Below are positions 1 through 11,423 of a stretch of 64,000 bases of DNA, in pieces. A program made the position numbers and the translations under genes. Origin of the DNA: Deltaproteobacteria bacterium HGW-Deltaproteobacteria-8 (GTDB lineage: Bacteria; Desulfobacterota; Desulfovibrionia; Desulfovibrionales; Desulfovibrionaceae); assembly GCA_002840405.1 (NCBI GenBank), contig PHAR01000007.1:138271-202270 (forward strand), read 5' to 3'. The first letter of the stretch is position 1. Every line of letters begins with the position of its first letter. The notes below the pieces were generated by a model. That model worked only from the letters and a program-made list of their open reading frames with translations, was not told the origin of the DNA and ran no database searches.

Positions 1-2820
<2,820 letters not shown>

Positions 2821-3094
2821 GGCCCGGCCGCCAGCCCCTGATAGGCCCGCAAAGGCCCAGACCTGAGTCTCGGAGCACCCAACGCCAGGGTCCGGGATCA
2901 GGCAGGCCAAAGCCGTCAGCCAGACCACGCAGCTATCAACGCAGCCTATAGCACAATCCACCTGAAGCGCGACAACCTCGCCCTCTGCCCAAGGTCATGC
3001 GCTGCCAGCCAACTCGCTGTGCACCACGCCGCCGGGCCTGTGTGGAAGCTGTCGCTCACGAGACCTCCTGCCAGGTGCCATCTACAACTGGCGC

Positions 3095-3123
3095 TTGCAT
3101 TGGACATGCCGATCGCTTATACT
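3095..3123 (+). promoter_or_regulatory. Sigma70-type promoter upstream of the RHH-PilZ gene
   Basis: TTGCAT at 3095-3100 and TATACT at 3118-3123 are separated by exactly 17 bases. It points toward the RHH-PilZ gene starting at 3352, which would give a leader of about 220 bases. No experimental support. Confidence 0.55.
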
Positions 3124-3143
3124 TCCAGGCAATTGGTTGGCAC

Positions 3144-3242
3144 ATGATGAAAGACTGCGATATTTGCGGAAGGCCCATGCATGGCCCCAGGCCAGCGCAC
3201 GTTGCCAGCGTCTCTTTGACCGCCTGCCGCACCACGAGGTGA
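3144..3242 (+). CDS. Possible 32-residue zinc-knuckle-like small protein
   Basis: The frame starts with two Met codons and contains a CDICG knuckle and a later single Cys. It lies just downstream of the promoter at 3095-3123, in the leader of the PilZ gene. The ribosome-binding site is weak. It may be a leader peptide, the start of a degraded gene, or chance. Confidence 0.22.
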   Translation: MMKDCDICGRPMHGPRPAHVASVSLTACRTTR

Positions 3243-3351
3243 GTGCAAAAGCCTTCCCGACCCCCTCGCCGGAAAGGTTTTTGCCACCGGGAACGAACAT
3301 GGCCGCAGGCACTGTGGCGGGCGCCAAAACGCCCCCCAAAGGAAATGACCC

Positions 3352-3840
3352 GTGAAGATCAACAAGGACGTCACCATCTGCTTCCGCACCAATTCCAAGA
3401 TTCAGGCAGCCCTGAAGGCTGTGGCTGAACAGGAGCAGCTCAACGTTTCCGCACTGATCAACTCCCTTCTGGAGGAGTACCTGAAAACCACCACAGGGGA
3501 TGAAAAGCGCCGCCACAACCGCAAGAAGGCGAGCATACCGGTCACCATCCACGGCAAATCCGTCTCCGGCTCAGTGCTGCTCAGCGGCACCATCCAGGAC
3601 GTCTCACTCAGCGGCGTCCGCATCGCCGTCGCCGACCCGGACAAGACGACCCTCGCCATCAACGCCGAGATCAACCGCTTCGAGATCGTGTTCCGCCTGC
3701 CCGATGGAAGCTTGCGGCCCGTGAGCATTACCTGCAAGCCTTCCCGCGTGAGCAAGGTCGGCGAGGACCTGCACATCGGCGCAGCCTTCCAGGACGGCGA
3801 CCTGCAAAGCTACTTCGAGATCCAGGGCTTCCTGATGTAG
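3352..3840 (+). CDS. Ribbon-helix-helix/PilZ domain protein
   Basis: 162 residues from a GTG start with AAAGGA about 9 bases upstream; there is no better ATG. Residues 1-45 resemble a ribbon-helix-helix segment (a beta strand DVTICFRT, then two helices ending LINSLLEEYLK). Residues ~52-162 form a PilZ domain, with an RRHNRKK basic motif and the DVSLSGVRI motif that together bind c-di-GMP in this family. A DNA-binding-like N-terminus with a c-di-GMP receptor suggests a c-di-GMP-responsive transcription factor or a self-assembling PilZ protein; both are inference. It is transcribed alone and ends at a strong terminator. Confidence 0.85.
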   Translation: MKINKDVTICFRTNSKIQAALKAVAEQEQLNVSALINSLLEEYLKTTTGDEKRRHNRKKASIPVTIHGKSVSGSVLLSGTIQDVSLSGVRIAVADPDKTTLAINAEINRFEIVFRLPDGSLRPVSITCKPSRVSKVGEDLHIGAAFQDGDLQSYFEIQGFLM

Positions 3841-3881
3841 GGTTCAGACGAGCCCCCCACAAGACGCGCCACAAGAAATAC

Positions 3882-3913
3882 GGGCCTGCGGCAACCAGCT
3901 GCGGGCCCTTTTT
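3882..3913 (+). terminator. Rho-independent terminator after the RHH-PilZ gene
   Basis: An 11-bp stem (3882-3892 with 3898-3908, two G-T wobbles) closes a 5-base AACCA loop and is followed by TTTTTC. It lies 41 bases after the PilZ stop and also separates that gene from the convergent phosphatase gene. Confidence 0.85.
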
Positions 3914-3946
3914 CTTGGGCGTGGAGGCAGAGGCGGGCGTGGGTCG

Positions 3947-4960
3947 TCAGCAGGCCTTATTGCTCGTGCACAGCCAGTCGAAAAAGCGCTGCACGTAGCG
4001 GCCGGAGACCACATCGGCCATGCTGAACAGGGGGAAGCCATCGGGCATGAACTGCCCGGTCAGGGTGAAGAAAACCTCACGCGAGATCTTGTCCAAGGCC
4101 GGGGTCAGGGTCTCCTGCCAAAGACGGGCGGCCTGCTCCGGCGCCAGGTCACTGGTGCGGCAGCACAGGGGCCGCGACTCGTACCCCTGACAGGCCCCGT
4201 TCACAAGCAGCGGGCAGGCAGCGCCCTCAAGGCCATTGGCCGCAGCCCGCGAGGTGGCCGCCGCGCGCCCGGCCTGGTCCAGGGTGGCACCCAGCTGCGC
4301 GTTGACGTGCACCGCCTCCACCAGGGTCAGCCGCATGGGCTCATGGCAGCAGCGGTCGTGCCCGCGCCCGCAGCGCGCGCCGCCGTTCTGCTCAGGCCCG
4401 AGGGCGGCCTCGGCCTGGTGCACCAACTCCTCATAGTCCGCGAAAAACGGCCGCAGATCCACCTGGAAGCGGTGCTCCAGGGTCGGCTGGCGCACCTTGA
4501 GCCGCACCGCGCCGCTGCCGTAGCGGCGCACCGTGCGCCACTGCTTGAAGTTCGTCGGCTTGGAGCGCAGCTTGCGCAGCTTCTTCCAGGCCAGCAGGTG
4601 CCCCAGCCCGCGGCGCAGCAGGTAGGCGTTGAGCACCGTGCCCGTGCGGCCGATGCCGTGGCGGCAGTGGATGAGCACCTTCTTGCCCAGGTACACGGCC
4701 TCGTCGAGCCAGGCCAGGGCCTTCTCCAGGGCGGGCAGGTCCGGGGCCTCCTCGTCGGGGATGGGCAGGTGGTAGACCTCGAAGCCGTTCTGGGCCTCGA
4801 TGTCGTGCAGGTCCGTGAACTCCCCGCAGAGGTTCAGGATGGCGCCGATGCCCTGCTCGCGCAGGGAGTCCAGGGCGGCGTGGGACATGGGCGCAGGCCC
4901 CACGGCCAGGTGGTCCGTGACCCAGGTCAACGGCTGCTGGTTCTTTCGCGTCACGGCCAT
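3947..4960 (-). CDS. Dual-specificity phosphatase fused to a cysteine-rich YkgJ-like domain
   Basis: 337 residues. Residues ~10-150 are a cysteine phosphatase of the dual-specificity type: the P-loop HCRHGIGRTG holds the catalytic Cys99 and Arg105, and an upstream IPDEEAPD loop can supply the general acid. Residues ~195-300 carry a cluster of Cys (CGRGHDRCC, CPLLVNGAC, RPLCC) like the metal-chelating YkgJ family. ATG at 4960 follows AGGGAG. It is the last gene of the operon that starts at 11080, 28 bases after the PEP-synthase-like gene. It could dephosphorylate a protein or small-molecule product of that neighbour; the substrate is unknown. The metal cluster may make it redox- or metal-responsive (inference). 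Confidence 0.85.
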   Translation of the reverse strand: MAVTRKNQQPLTWVTDHLAVGPAPMSHAALDSLREQGIGAILNLCGEFTDLHDIEAQNGFEVYHLPIPDEEAPDLPALEKALAWLDEAVYLGKKVLIHCRHGIGRTGTVLNAYLLRRGLGHLLAWKKLRKLRSKPTNFKQWRTVRRYGSGAVRLKVRQPTLEHRFQVDLRPFFADYEELVHQAEAALGPEQNGGARCGRGHDRCCHEPMRLTLVEAVHVNAQLGATLDQAGRAAATSRAAANGLEGAACPLLVNGACQGYESRPLCCRTSDLAPEQAARLWQETLTPALDKISREVFFTLTGQFMPDGFPLFSMADVVSGRYVQRFFDWLCTSNKAC

Positions 4961-4988
4961 GGGCTCTCCCTGTCCTCAGCTATCACTT

Positions 4989-7613
4989 TCACTCCTCGCG
5001 GGCCAGCCCGGAAAGGAAGTCGTCGGCCAGCCGCCGGGTCTGGGCCTCGTCGGTCAGGCGCAGGTCCATGAGCCGGGTGCGGGCCAAGAGCCGCCCCAGC
5101 AGGGTCAGCAGTCGGCTGGTGGCCTCCTGGCTGGCCCGGGCGTGCCGGGCGTCGAGCATGTCGCCACGCGTGTTGACCGTGAACCCGGAGCGCGTGAGCA
5201 CGCGGCTGATGAAGCCCACGCGCAGCAGTCGCTGCTCGGTCAGCCCGCCGCCGCCCTTGAAACGCAGGCCGATGTAGTTGCCCTCAGGCCTTGGCCCGCA
5301 CAGGCTGTCCAGCACGGCGAAATGATAGCCGAAGCGCACCAGCAGGTGCAGATAGTCCTCCGAGAGCAGGGCGTAGCTGGCCAGGAGCTTGGAGTCCTTG
5401 CGGAAGATCCCGGCGCTGACGCGGTCGAACTCCTGCCAGTCAAAATGCTGGCCGCTGCCTTCCCAGCTCTCGTCGGCGTGGGCCAGCCCCTGCCAGAAGG
5501 CGCGCATGGGCAGGCTGGCGAAATCCTCCGGGCGCAAGGTCTCAGCAGCACCACCATTGCCGTCGCCAGCACCGGAGCCATTACCAGAGCCGGGCCTGAC
5601 GCCGCCGCCCAGGTCCAGAACATACATGGACAGGGGCAGGGAGCTCTCGAGCTTTCTGGCGCCGTGCAGGCCCCGGCCGGACCGGTCGGCCAGAGTGAAC
5701 ATCTCGGCCACGGCGCTCTCGTGGCAGTAGCGCACCACATCGTGCAGGGACCGGCAGCCCTGGGGCGAGAAGCTGGGGCTGTCGGGATCGGTAAGATGCA
5801 GCTGGCAGGCCAGGCCGATGAGCCCGGCATAACGCTGCAAGGCCGCCTGGCGCAGGGCCGCGCGCCCCTGCTCCCGCCCGGCCAGCAGGGCATCCACGCG
5901 CCCGGCGTAAACGGTCCCGGCGTCGGCGTCCACGCTGACCACCTGCCCGTCGGCCAGAGTCGCCAGCAGTTCCGGGGCATCGGCCAGCACGGGCAGGCCG
6001 AACTCGCGCGCCACCGAGGCGAAGTGGCTGGCCCGGCTGCCCGACCCGGCCAGCACCGCCTCCACCCGGCCGATGCACTTGCCCAGGGCCGGGGACAGGC
6101 CCGGCACCAGCAGCACCACGCCCTCGGGCACCTCGGCGATGTGCGCCAGGTCGCGCAGGTGGAACACCGGGCCGCAGGCCGCACCGGGCGACACGCGGCC
6201 CAGGCCCGAGGCCAGCGGCTCATGGCCGGAGAGGTCCGGCGGGCGCGGGAGCCGGGGCGGCTCCGGCCAATGGGGCCGCGACTGCAGCACGAACAACTGC
6301 CCGGCCTGGTCCAGCGCCCACTCCACCTCCTGCGGGGAGCCGAGCTGCTCCTCCAGGGCCAGGGCAATGCGCACCAGCGCGGCCAGGTCCTGCGGGCCCA
6401 GGTCCACGCTGTGCGGGCCGGAGTCGTCGAGCACCCGCACCACCGCGCCCGGCTGGGCGGCGCGCGACAGGCGCAGCACGCGCGGGGCGGCGTCCTGGCC
6501 GGACATGAGCCGGTCGCCCAGGCCGGCCAGGGCAAAGACCGCCACGGCCAGCTCGCCGGGCTCACCCTGGCCGGGTCGGACCTCGCGGCTGAAAAGCGCC
6601 CCGGCAGCGCGCGCCTCGATCATGGGCATGAGCAGCACGGCCATGGGCGTCTGGGCGTCGGACAGGCCGGAGAGGATGCGGTAGGCCACGGCCCTGGGGC
6701 GATACTTGGCCGCCAGGATGCGCCGGTAGGCGTCCGGCAGGGCCTCCGGCACCACGCCCAGCTCGCTGGCGTACTGCCCGGCAAAGGACTTGCCGCCGTC
6801 CTCGCCCAGGGCCGAGCTGCGCACCGCCAGCCGCGCGCCCGCGAATTCCGGGCTCCTGGCTGCGCCTTCCAGGGCCTCGGTCAGGGCCTCGGGCAGGGGC
6901 GCGCCCAGAATCACGGCGCGCAGCTCGGCGCACAGGGCCTCCAGCTTGTCCGGGCTGGACAGGTCGGCCTGGCGCAGCAGCCGGTCCAGCTTGGGCCGCA
7001 GCCCGCCCGCGTCGACGAAGTGGTTGTAGGCCTGCGCGCTGACCACCAAGGCCGGGGGGACGTTCAGCCCGCCCTGCCTCGCACGGGCCAGGTTGGCGGC
7101 CTTGCCCCCGGCCTGCTCCGGGCAGTCCAGGGCCTGGGCCAGGGTCAGCAGGTAGGGCGAGGGGGCGCAGGAGTCAGGGCCGGAAACCAGGTCTGGCGTC
7201 AGGCCTGGCAGCGGGCCGGGCACCAGGCCGGGAATCGGGGCCGGGATCGGGCTGGGCAGCGGGTCGGGGACGACCACGCCCAGCTTCTTGTCAAGCTGCT
7301 GGCCGGTCCACTGAAACGTCCACTGGGCGATGCCCGCGCCGATGCGCTCCAGGCACTGGTCCAGCCCTTGGGCGCGGGCCGGGCTCATGGCGCTCAGCCG
7401 CTCGGCCAGGGCCTGAACCAGGGCCAAAATCCGCCTGCACAGCCACTGCACCCGGGCCGGGTCCACGCTGCGCGCGCCGTAGACGATCTCCTCCAGCTCG
7501 GCGATGAGCACAAGGGCCTTCTCGTCGGCGTCGAGCAGGCCCTTGAAGGCCTCGTACTTGGCCTGCAGATGCGCCGCCGGGGCAAAGAGCCGCCGGGGCC
7601 AGTGCCGCAGCAT
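4989..7613 (-). CDS. PEP/pyruvate-binding (PEP-synthase-like) protein
   Basis: About 874 residues from ATG 7613; the frame stays open into the receiver gene, so a nearby GTG is possible. Residues ~1-170 are a helical region of unknown function, then a Pro-rich linker with repeated P-x-P. From ~185 a PPDK N-terminal ATP-grasp domain is recognisable (GGKAANLA, LAVRSSALGEDG, QEVEWALD, LQSRPHW). A swivelling phosphohistidine domain follows with ASHFASVAREFGLP, aligning with the TSHAAxxARExGxP motif and its catalytic His. The C-terminal PEP/pyruvate barrel of true PpsA is not recognisable; ~280 other residues take its place. It probably moves phosphate from ATP to His and on to an unknown acceptor. 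Its place after a receiver gene and before a phosphatase suggests signalling rather than gluconeogenesis. Confidence 0.8.
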   Translation of the reverse strand: MLRHWPRRLFAPAAHLQAKYEAFKGLLDADEKALVLIAELEEIVYGARSVDPARVQWLCRRILALVQALAERLSAMSPARAQGLDQCLERIGAGIAQWTFQWTGQQLDKKLGVVVPDPLPSPIPAPIPGLVPGPLPGLTPDLVSGPDSCAPSPYLLTLAQALDCPEQAGGKAANLARARQGGLNVPPALVVSAQAYNHFVDAGGLRPKLDRLLRQADLSSPDKLEALCAELRAVILGAPLPEALTEALEGAARSPEFAGARLAVRSSALGEDGGKSFAGQYASELGVVPEALPDAYRRILAAKYRPRAVAYRILSGLSDAQTPMAVLLMPMIEARAAGALFSREVRPGQGEPGELAVAVFALAGLGDRLMSGQDAAPRVLRLSRAAQPGAVVRVLDDSGPHSVDLGPQDLAALVRIALALEEQLGSPQEVEWALDQAGQLFVLQSRPHWPEPPRLPRPPDLSGHEPLASGLGRVSPGAACGPVFHLRDLAHIAEVPEGVVLLVPGLSPALGKCIGRVEAVLAGSGSRASHFASVAREFGLPVLADAPELLATLADGQVVSVDADAGTVYAGRVDALLAGREQGRAALRQAALQRYAGLIGLACQLHLTDPDSPSFSPQGCRSLHDVVRYCHESAVAEMFTLADRSGRGLHGARKLESSLPLSMYVLDLGGGVRPGSGNGSGAGDGNGGAAETLRPEDFASLPMRAFWQGLAHADESWEGSGQHFDWQEFDRVSAGIFRKDSKLLASYALLSEDYLHLLVRFGYHFAVLDSLCGPRPEGNYIGLRFKGGGGLTEQRLLRVGFISRVLTRSGFTVNTRGDMLDARHARASQEATSRLLTLLGRLLARTRLMDLRLTDEAQTRRLADDFLSGLAREE

Positions 7614-7639
7614 GTCTCGCAGGACGCCCACAGCCCCCC

Positions 7640-7999
7640 CTACTCGCTCAGCACCTTGGCCACCTTGCCCTCCAGCTCTTCCCGGTCGATGGGCTTGACG
7701 CAATACTCCCTGGCCCCGAGCTGCTGGGCCTGCCGGGCCGTCTCCAGGGTCGGGTAGCCGGTGAGCATGATGGCGCGGGTGTCGGGCGAGACCTTGCGGA
7801 TCTCCTCCAGCACCTCCACCCCGGTCATCTTGAGCAGCTTCATGTCCAGGATGGCCAGGTCCACCGGATGCTCGCGCACGTAGGCCAGGGCCTGCTCCTC
7901 CTCGGTGAAGGCCTCCACCTGGTGGCCCTTGCGCGAGAGCATGCGCTTGATCATGATGGCGGCGTCGGCAACGTCGTCGAGAACGATGATGGTGGCCAT
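7640..7999 (-). CDS. Single-domain response regulator
   Basis: 119 residues, a CheY-like receiver with no output domain. The acidic pair is D8/D9 (VLDDV), the phospho-acceptor D52 (AILDMKLLKMTG), a Thr in MLTGYPT and Lys in CVKPID. It starts 18 bases after the kinase gene and is almost certainly its partner. With no DNA-binding domain it must act by protein contact, perhaps on the PEP-synthase-like product encoded next. Confidence 0.93.
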   Translation of the reverse strand: MATIIVLDDVADAAIMIKRMLSRKGHQVEAFTEEEQALAYVREHPVDLAILDMKLLKMTGVEVLEEIRKVSPDTRAIMLTGYPTLETARQAQQLGAREYCVKPIDREELEGKVAKVLSE

Positions 8000-8017
8000 G
8001 CGGATGCTCCTTGGGGG

Positions 8018-10102
8018 TCAGGCCGTGGCCTTATCCTGCTGTGCCGTTTGCGGCTGTGTCGTTTCCTCAATGTCCGGGCCGGCCGTGGCCAGGCGCAGGG
8101 GCAAAAGCACGTGGAACACCGCGCCCGGCCCGCCCTCAGCTGCCGCGCCTGTCGCGCCATCCGCTGCGGAGGGCCGGAACTCCGGCGGGGCCGGACTCTC
8201 GACCTCGATGGTGCCGCCGTGGTTCTGCACGATGCCAAAGGACACGGACAGCCCCAAGCCCGTGCCCTCGCCCACGCCCTTGGTGCTGAAGAACGGGTCA
8301 AAGACCTTGCCCAGGTGCTCCGGGCTGACGCCGGTGCCGCTGTCGGCCACGGACACGGCCAGTCCGCCGTCCGGGTGACGGCGCCGGGAGGTGATGCGGA
8401 TGGTCCCGCCGCCGGGCATGGCGTCGCGGGCGTTGTTCAGAAGGTTCATCCAGACCTGGCCCATCTTCTCGCGGTCGCCGGTGATGGCGGGCAAGTCCTC
8501 GTCCAGGTCCAGCTCGATGGCGACCTTCTCCAGGCCGAAGGTGTGGCGCACCAGGGAGGCCACCTCGCGGATGGACTCGTTCACGTCCATCTCGCCCATG
8601 CTCGACTCGTGCTGGCGCGAGAAGCCCAGCAGGTCGGCCACGATCTTGCGGCAGACCTTGGCCTGGCGCTCGATGATGCGCAGGTCCTCGCGCACCTGGC
8701 CGTCCTCGGGCACGTCGTCCTGCAAGAGCTGCGCGTAGCCCAGGATGATGCCCAGCGGGGTGTTGATCTCGTGCGCCACGCCGCCCGCCAGCTTGCCCAG
8801 GGATTCCATCTTCTGCGCCTGCAAGAGCTTCTCCTCGATCTGCTTGATCTCGGTGACGTCGCGGGCGGTCTTGAGCACGCCCAGGACCTGGCCAGCGGGG
8901 TCGCGCACGGGCACGTTGACCTCGTGGAACCAGCGCTGGCCCTGGGGCGTGGGTACGCTGACCTCGGCCTGCCCGCCCCGGCCGGACTCGAGGATGGCCC
9001 GGGTGGCGGCCTGCCGCTTGGCCGCCAGCTCCTGCGGGAAGATTTCAGACTCGGCGTGGCCGATGATCAGCTCCTCGCTCTGTTCCAGGAACACGGCAAA
9101 GGCCCGGTTCACGGCCAGGTACCGGCCCTCGGCGTCGAGCAGGCAGACCAGGTCCGGCGTGGCGTCCAGGATGGTGCGCATGAGCTGCTGCTGCTGGCCC
9201 AAGGCGCCGATCTGGCGCTTCAGGGTCATGGCCATGATGCCGAAGGTCTCGGCCAGGTCCTGGATCTCGTCGCCAGCGTTCTCGCGGAACACCGGGCAGC
9301 GCACGCAGGCCTTCCGGCCCTGGCTGTCGGCCGGAGCGCAGTCCGGGCACAGCGTGCCGTGCATGTGCCAGCAGCGGTGCCGGGGCTTGCCGTAGGCCGG
9401 GCAATGGGTGCGCCCGCAGTCCATGATCTCCCAGCAGTTCTTCTTCAGCGTCGAGGCGGTCTCGATGTCCAGGTTGCCGCGCACGACCTCCTGGGCATAC
9501 TCCTTGAGCAGGTTGATGCGCCGCGCCACCCGCCGGGCGAAGATGGAGCTCAAAAGCAGGGCCGCGGCCATGGCCGCCACCGAGAGCCCGCCGAAGGTCA
9601 GAAGAAGGCGGTTCACCTCGGCCTCGGCGCGGGAGCGCGAGAGCCCGAGCCGCGCCGTGCCGAAGCGCCGGCCGGAGATGATCACGGGCACCGCGAAGTC
9701 GTAGACCAGCTCCGCGCCGGTATCCAGCAGCTGGACGTGCGCGCCCTTGCCGCTGGCCACATTGGCGGCCTTGAGCGCGACCGGGAAGCCCTTCTTGAAG
9801 GTGTGCGCCAGCACGTCTCCGGACTCGTCGAGCACAAAGGCGTACACGGTGTCGTCGCCCACGGCCGTGAGCTCGTCGGCCATGGTCTTCATGCGCAACA
9901 GGTCCTGGGTCAGCATGGCATCGGCCAGGCGCAGGGAGAAATTCTCGGCCAGGACCAGGCCGCGCCCTCGGGACTCCTCGATGATGGCCCGCGAGGCCAT
10001 GCGGCTCACCGGCACGGCCGTCATGAGCGCCACGGCCACCACGATGAGGAAGGTGCCCACGCTGATCTTGGTCTGGAACTTGAGCCGGGAGATGAGCCGC
10101 AT
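8018..10102 (-). CDS. Membrane sensor histidine kinase with a cysteine-rich two-CW insert
   Basis: 694 residues. One TM helix at ~14-32, a periplasmic sensor of ~125 residues, a second TM at ~166-188, then a HAMP-like stretch. Residues 223-269 carry eight Cys (C223, C229, C234, C244, C252, C255, C266, C269) with CW pairs at 223/224 and 244/245, a two-CW-type module likely to bind metal, Fe-S or report redox state. A PAS domain (~305-420) precedes the HisKA domain (GGVAHEINTP, His444) and a HATPase (NLLNNARDAMPGGG, DSGTGV, GTGLGLSVS). The gene starts 12 bases after the PhnD-like gene, so the periplasmic domain may read ligand occupancy of that protein. This is the arrangement of a periplasmic-binding-protein-coupled kinase; the ligand is unknown. 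Confidence 0.92.
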   Translation of the reverse strand: MRLISRLKFQTKISVGTFLIVVAVALMTAVPVSRMASRAIIEESRGRGLVLAENFSLRLADAMLTQDLLRMKTMADELTAVGDDTVYAFVLDESGDVLAHTFKKGFPVALKAANVASGKGAHVQLLDTGAELVYDFAVPVIISGRRFGTARLGLSRSRAEAEVNRLLLTFGGLSVAAMAAALLLSSIFARRVARRINLLKEYAQEVVRGNLDIETASTLKKNCWEIMDCGRTHCPAYGKPRHRCWHMHGTLCPDCAPADSQGRKACVRCPVFRENAGDEIQDLAETFGIMAMTLKRQIGALGQQQQLMRTILDATPDLVCLLDAEGRYLAVNRAFAVFLEQSEELIIGHAESEIFPQELAAKRQAATRAILESGRGGQAEVSVPTPQGQRWFHEVNVPVRDPAGQVLGVLKTARDVTEIKQIEEKLLQAQKMESLGKLAGGVAHEINTPLGIILGYAQLLQDDVPEDGQVREDLRIIERQAKVCRKIVADLLGFSRQHESSMGEMDVNESIREVASLVRHTFGLEKVAIELDLDEDLPAITGDREKMGQVWMNLLNNARDAMPGGGTIRITSRRRHPDGGLAVSVADSGTGVSPEHLGKVFDPFFSTKGVGEGTGLGLSVSFGIVQNHGGTIEVESPAPPEFRPSAADGATGAAAEGGPGAVFHVLLPLRLATAGPDIEETTQPQTAQQDKATA

Positions 10103-10114
10103 ACCCGCCGCCCC

Positions 10115-11080
10115 CTAGTCCAGTCCGAGCTTGCGCACCAGGCCGCGCACCGGGTCAAAATCCTGATCCCTGGCCGGGATGATGCTCTTCAGACCCGCCG
10201 CATCGAGGATGGCCGCGTGCTCCGGGCTGGCCGCGCTGAGCGCGAACATGGCCTGGGCGATCTTCTCCACCACGCGCGGGTCCAGGCCCTTCCGGGCGGC
10301 GAAGAGCCAGCCGGGATAGGACGCTGTGCGCGCCAGGATGCGGACCTGGTCCTGGTCGATGCGGCCCTTGAGCACATCCAGCGTGCCCTCGCGGATGGAC
10401 CCGAAGTCGTACTTGCCGGCCAGCACGGCCAGCACCACGTTCTCCTGCTTGCCTCCTGGGCCGGGCGCAAAGGCGATCTCCGCGAAGTCGCGCCGCTTGA
10501 GGCCCAGATCGTAGAAATGCCCCAGGGCGAACAGGAAGCCCCCGGCCGAGTGCGGGTCCACGGCGATCCAGCGTTTTCCCCGGCAGTCCGCCAGGGTCTT
10601 GATGGAGCGGTTGTCGCTGCGGCAGATGATCTGCCCCCGGAACTCCGGCCTGCCAGACGCCTCCAGGCTGCGGGCGAAGCAGCGCGCGCCCTGCTCCGAC
10701 AGCTTGATGTAGGCAAACGGGTTGGAGAAGGAGATGTCGATGTCGCCCTGGGCCACCATCTTCATGTGCTCGTCAAAGGTGTTGGGGAAGACCTGGCGGA
10801 TGGTCAGGCCCGTGGCCTTGGCCAGGTACTCCACCAGCAGGTGGTGGCGCTTGTAGGAGGTGGTGTGCGAGTACTGGGGCAGGTAGGCGTAGGTGATGCC
10901 CGCTTCCGGGGTGGGGAGCGCCGTCTCCTGGCGCTTGGACAGGTCCACGCGCAGGACGGGCTCGTCGTCGGCGCCGGGGGAGCAGGCCGCGCAGCCCAGG
11001 CAGAGCAGCAGCAACGCGCAAAGCAACGGGCGGCTCAGGCCCCTGTGACTGAATGACGTTGCCCTTGCCGCCAAATCCAT
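10115..11080 (-). CDS. PhnD-like phosphate/phosphite/phosphonate-type substrate-binding lipoprotein
   Basis: 321 residues from ATG 11080, chosen over a longer open frame because GGGAAGGGGG lies just upstream. A signal peptide ends in Cys-rich LGCAAC, likely lipid-anchored although the lipobox is not canonical. The mature part matches the PhnD/PtxB binding-protein fold: YLPQYSHTTSYKRHHLLVEY, the NTFDEHMKMVAQGDIDISFSNP segment, then DNRSIKTLADCRGKRWIAVDPHSAGGFLFAL. No ABC permease or ATPase accompanies it; the next genes are a kinase and receiver, so it probably acts as a sensor subunit and not for uptake. The oxyanion cannot be named from sequence. Confidence 0.87.
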   Translation of the reverse strand: MDLAARATSFSHRGLSRPLLCALLLLCLGCAACSPGADDEPVLRVDLSKRQETALPTPEAGITYAYLPQYSHTTSYKRHHLLVEYLAKATGLTIRQVFPNTFDEHMKMVAQGDIDISFSNPFAYIKLSEQGARCFARSLEASGRPEFRGQIICRSDNRSIKTLADCRGKRWIAVDPHSAGGFLFALGHFYDLGLKRRDFAEIAFAPGPGGKQENVVLAVLAGKYDFGSIREGTLDVLKGRIDQDQVRILARTASYPGWLFAARKGLDPRVVEKIAQAMFALSAASPEHAAILDAAGLKSIIPARDQDFDPVRGLVRKLGLD

Positions 11081-11423
11081 GCCCCCTTCCCTGCCGCCAG
11101 CGGCACGACCCAAGACCACGGCCAAACGCCCGGTCCCGGCCGCACCACAGCGCCTCTGCCGCCTCCCTAACACAAATCACGCACAAGGGACAATGGCGCA
11201 GCCCGGGTTTTGAGGATCGCGTGGCGGACGAAACATGGCGTGCCGGATCGGCTTGATTTCCCGGCACGGCCTGGGGAGCTGGAAGGACGGAGCGCAGACG
11301 CCGCAGGAGGCGGCACCCTCCATACCGCCCACAACCTTAAAAATACCCGCGAACAGCTTGACACACGTCGCTTTTCGGGTTTCTGTCCTACGTAATGAGA
11401 CTTGGAATGGGGCCTCACCCGCG
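11081..11423. other. Divergent intergenic region between the sensing operon and the exopolysaccharide operon
   Basis: 343 bases with no supported gene. A perfect TTGACA at 11358-11363 points right toward the exopolysaccharide operon, but no good -10 hexamer lies 16-18 bases on, so the promoter may need an activator. Promoters for both divergent operons must lie here. Confidence 0.4.

Larger units (their letters stand above)
2821..3351. other. Intergenic region, 531 bases
   Basis: No convincing long gene lies between the sensor kinase and the PilZ protein. It holds a good sigma70-type promoter (3095-3123) and a very short possible zinc-knuckle reading frame (3144-3242). No clear terminator was seen directly after the kinase. 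Confidence 0.5.

Noticed and set aside
4800-7757. A 985-codon open frame on the plus strand
   Set aside because: It mirrors the PEP-synthase-like gene. Its product is low-complexity (Gly, Gln, Ala, His, Arg) with no domain; GC-rich third positions keep the antisense frame open.
7868-11056. A 1062-codon open frame on the plus strand
   Set aside because: Antisense shadow of the receiver, kinase and PhnD-like genes, with no recognisable protein family.
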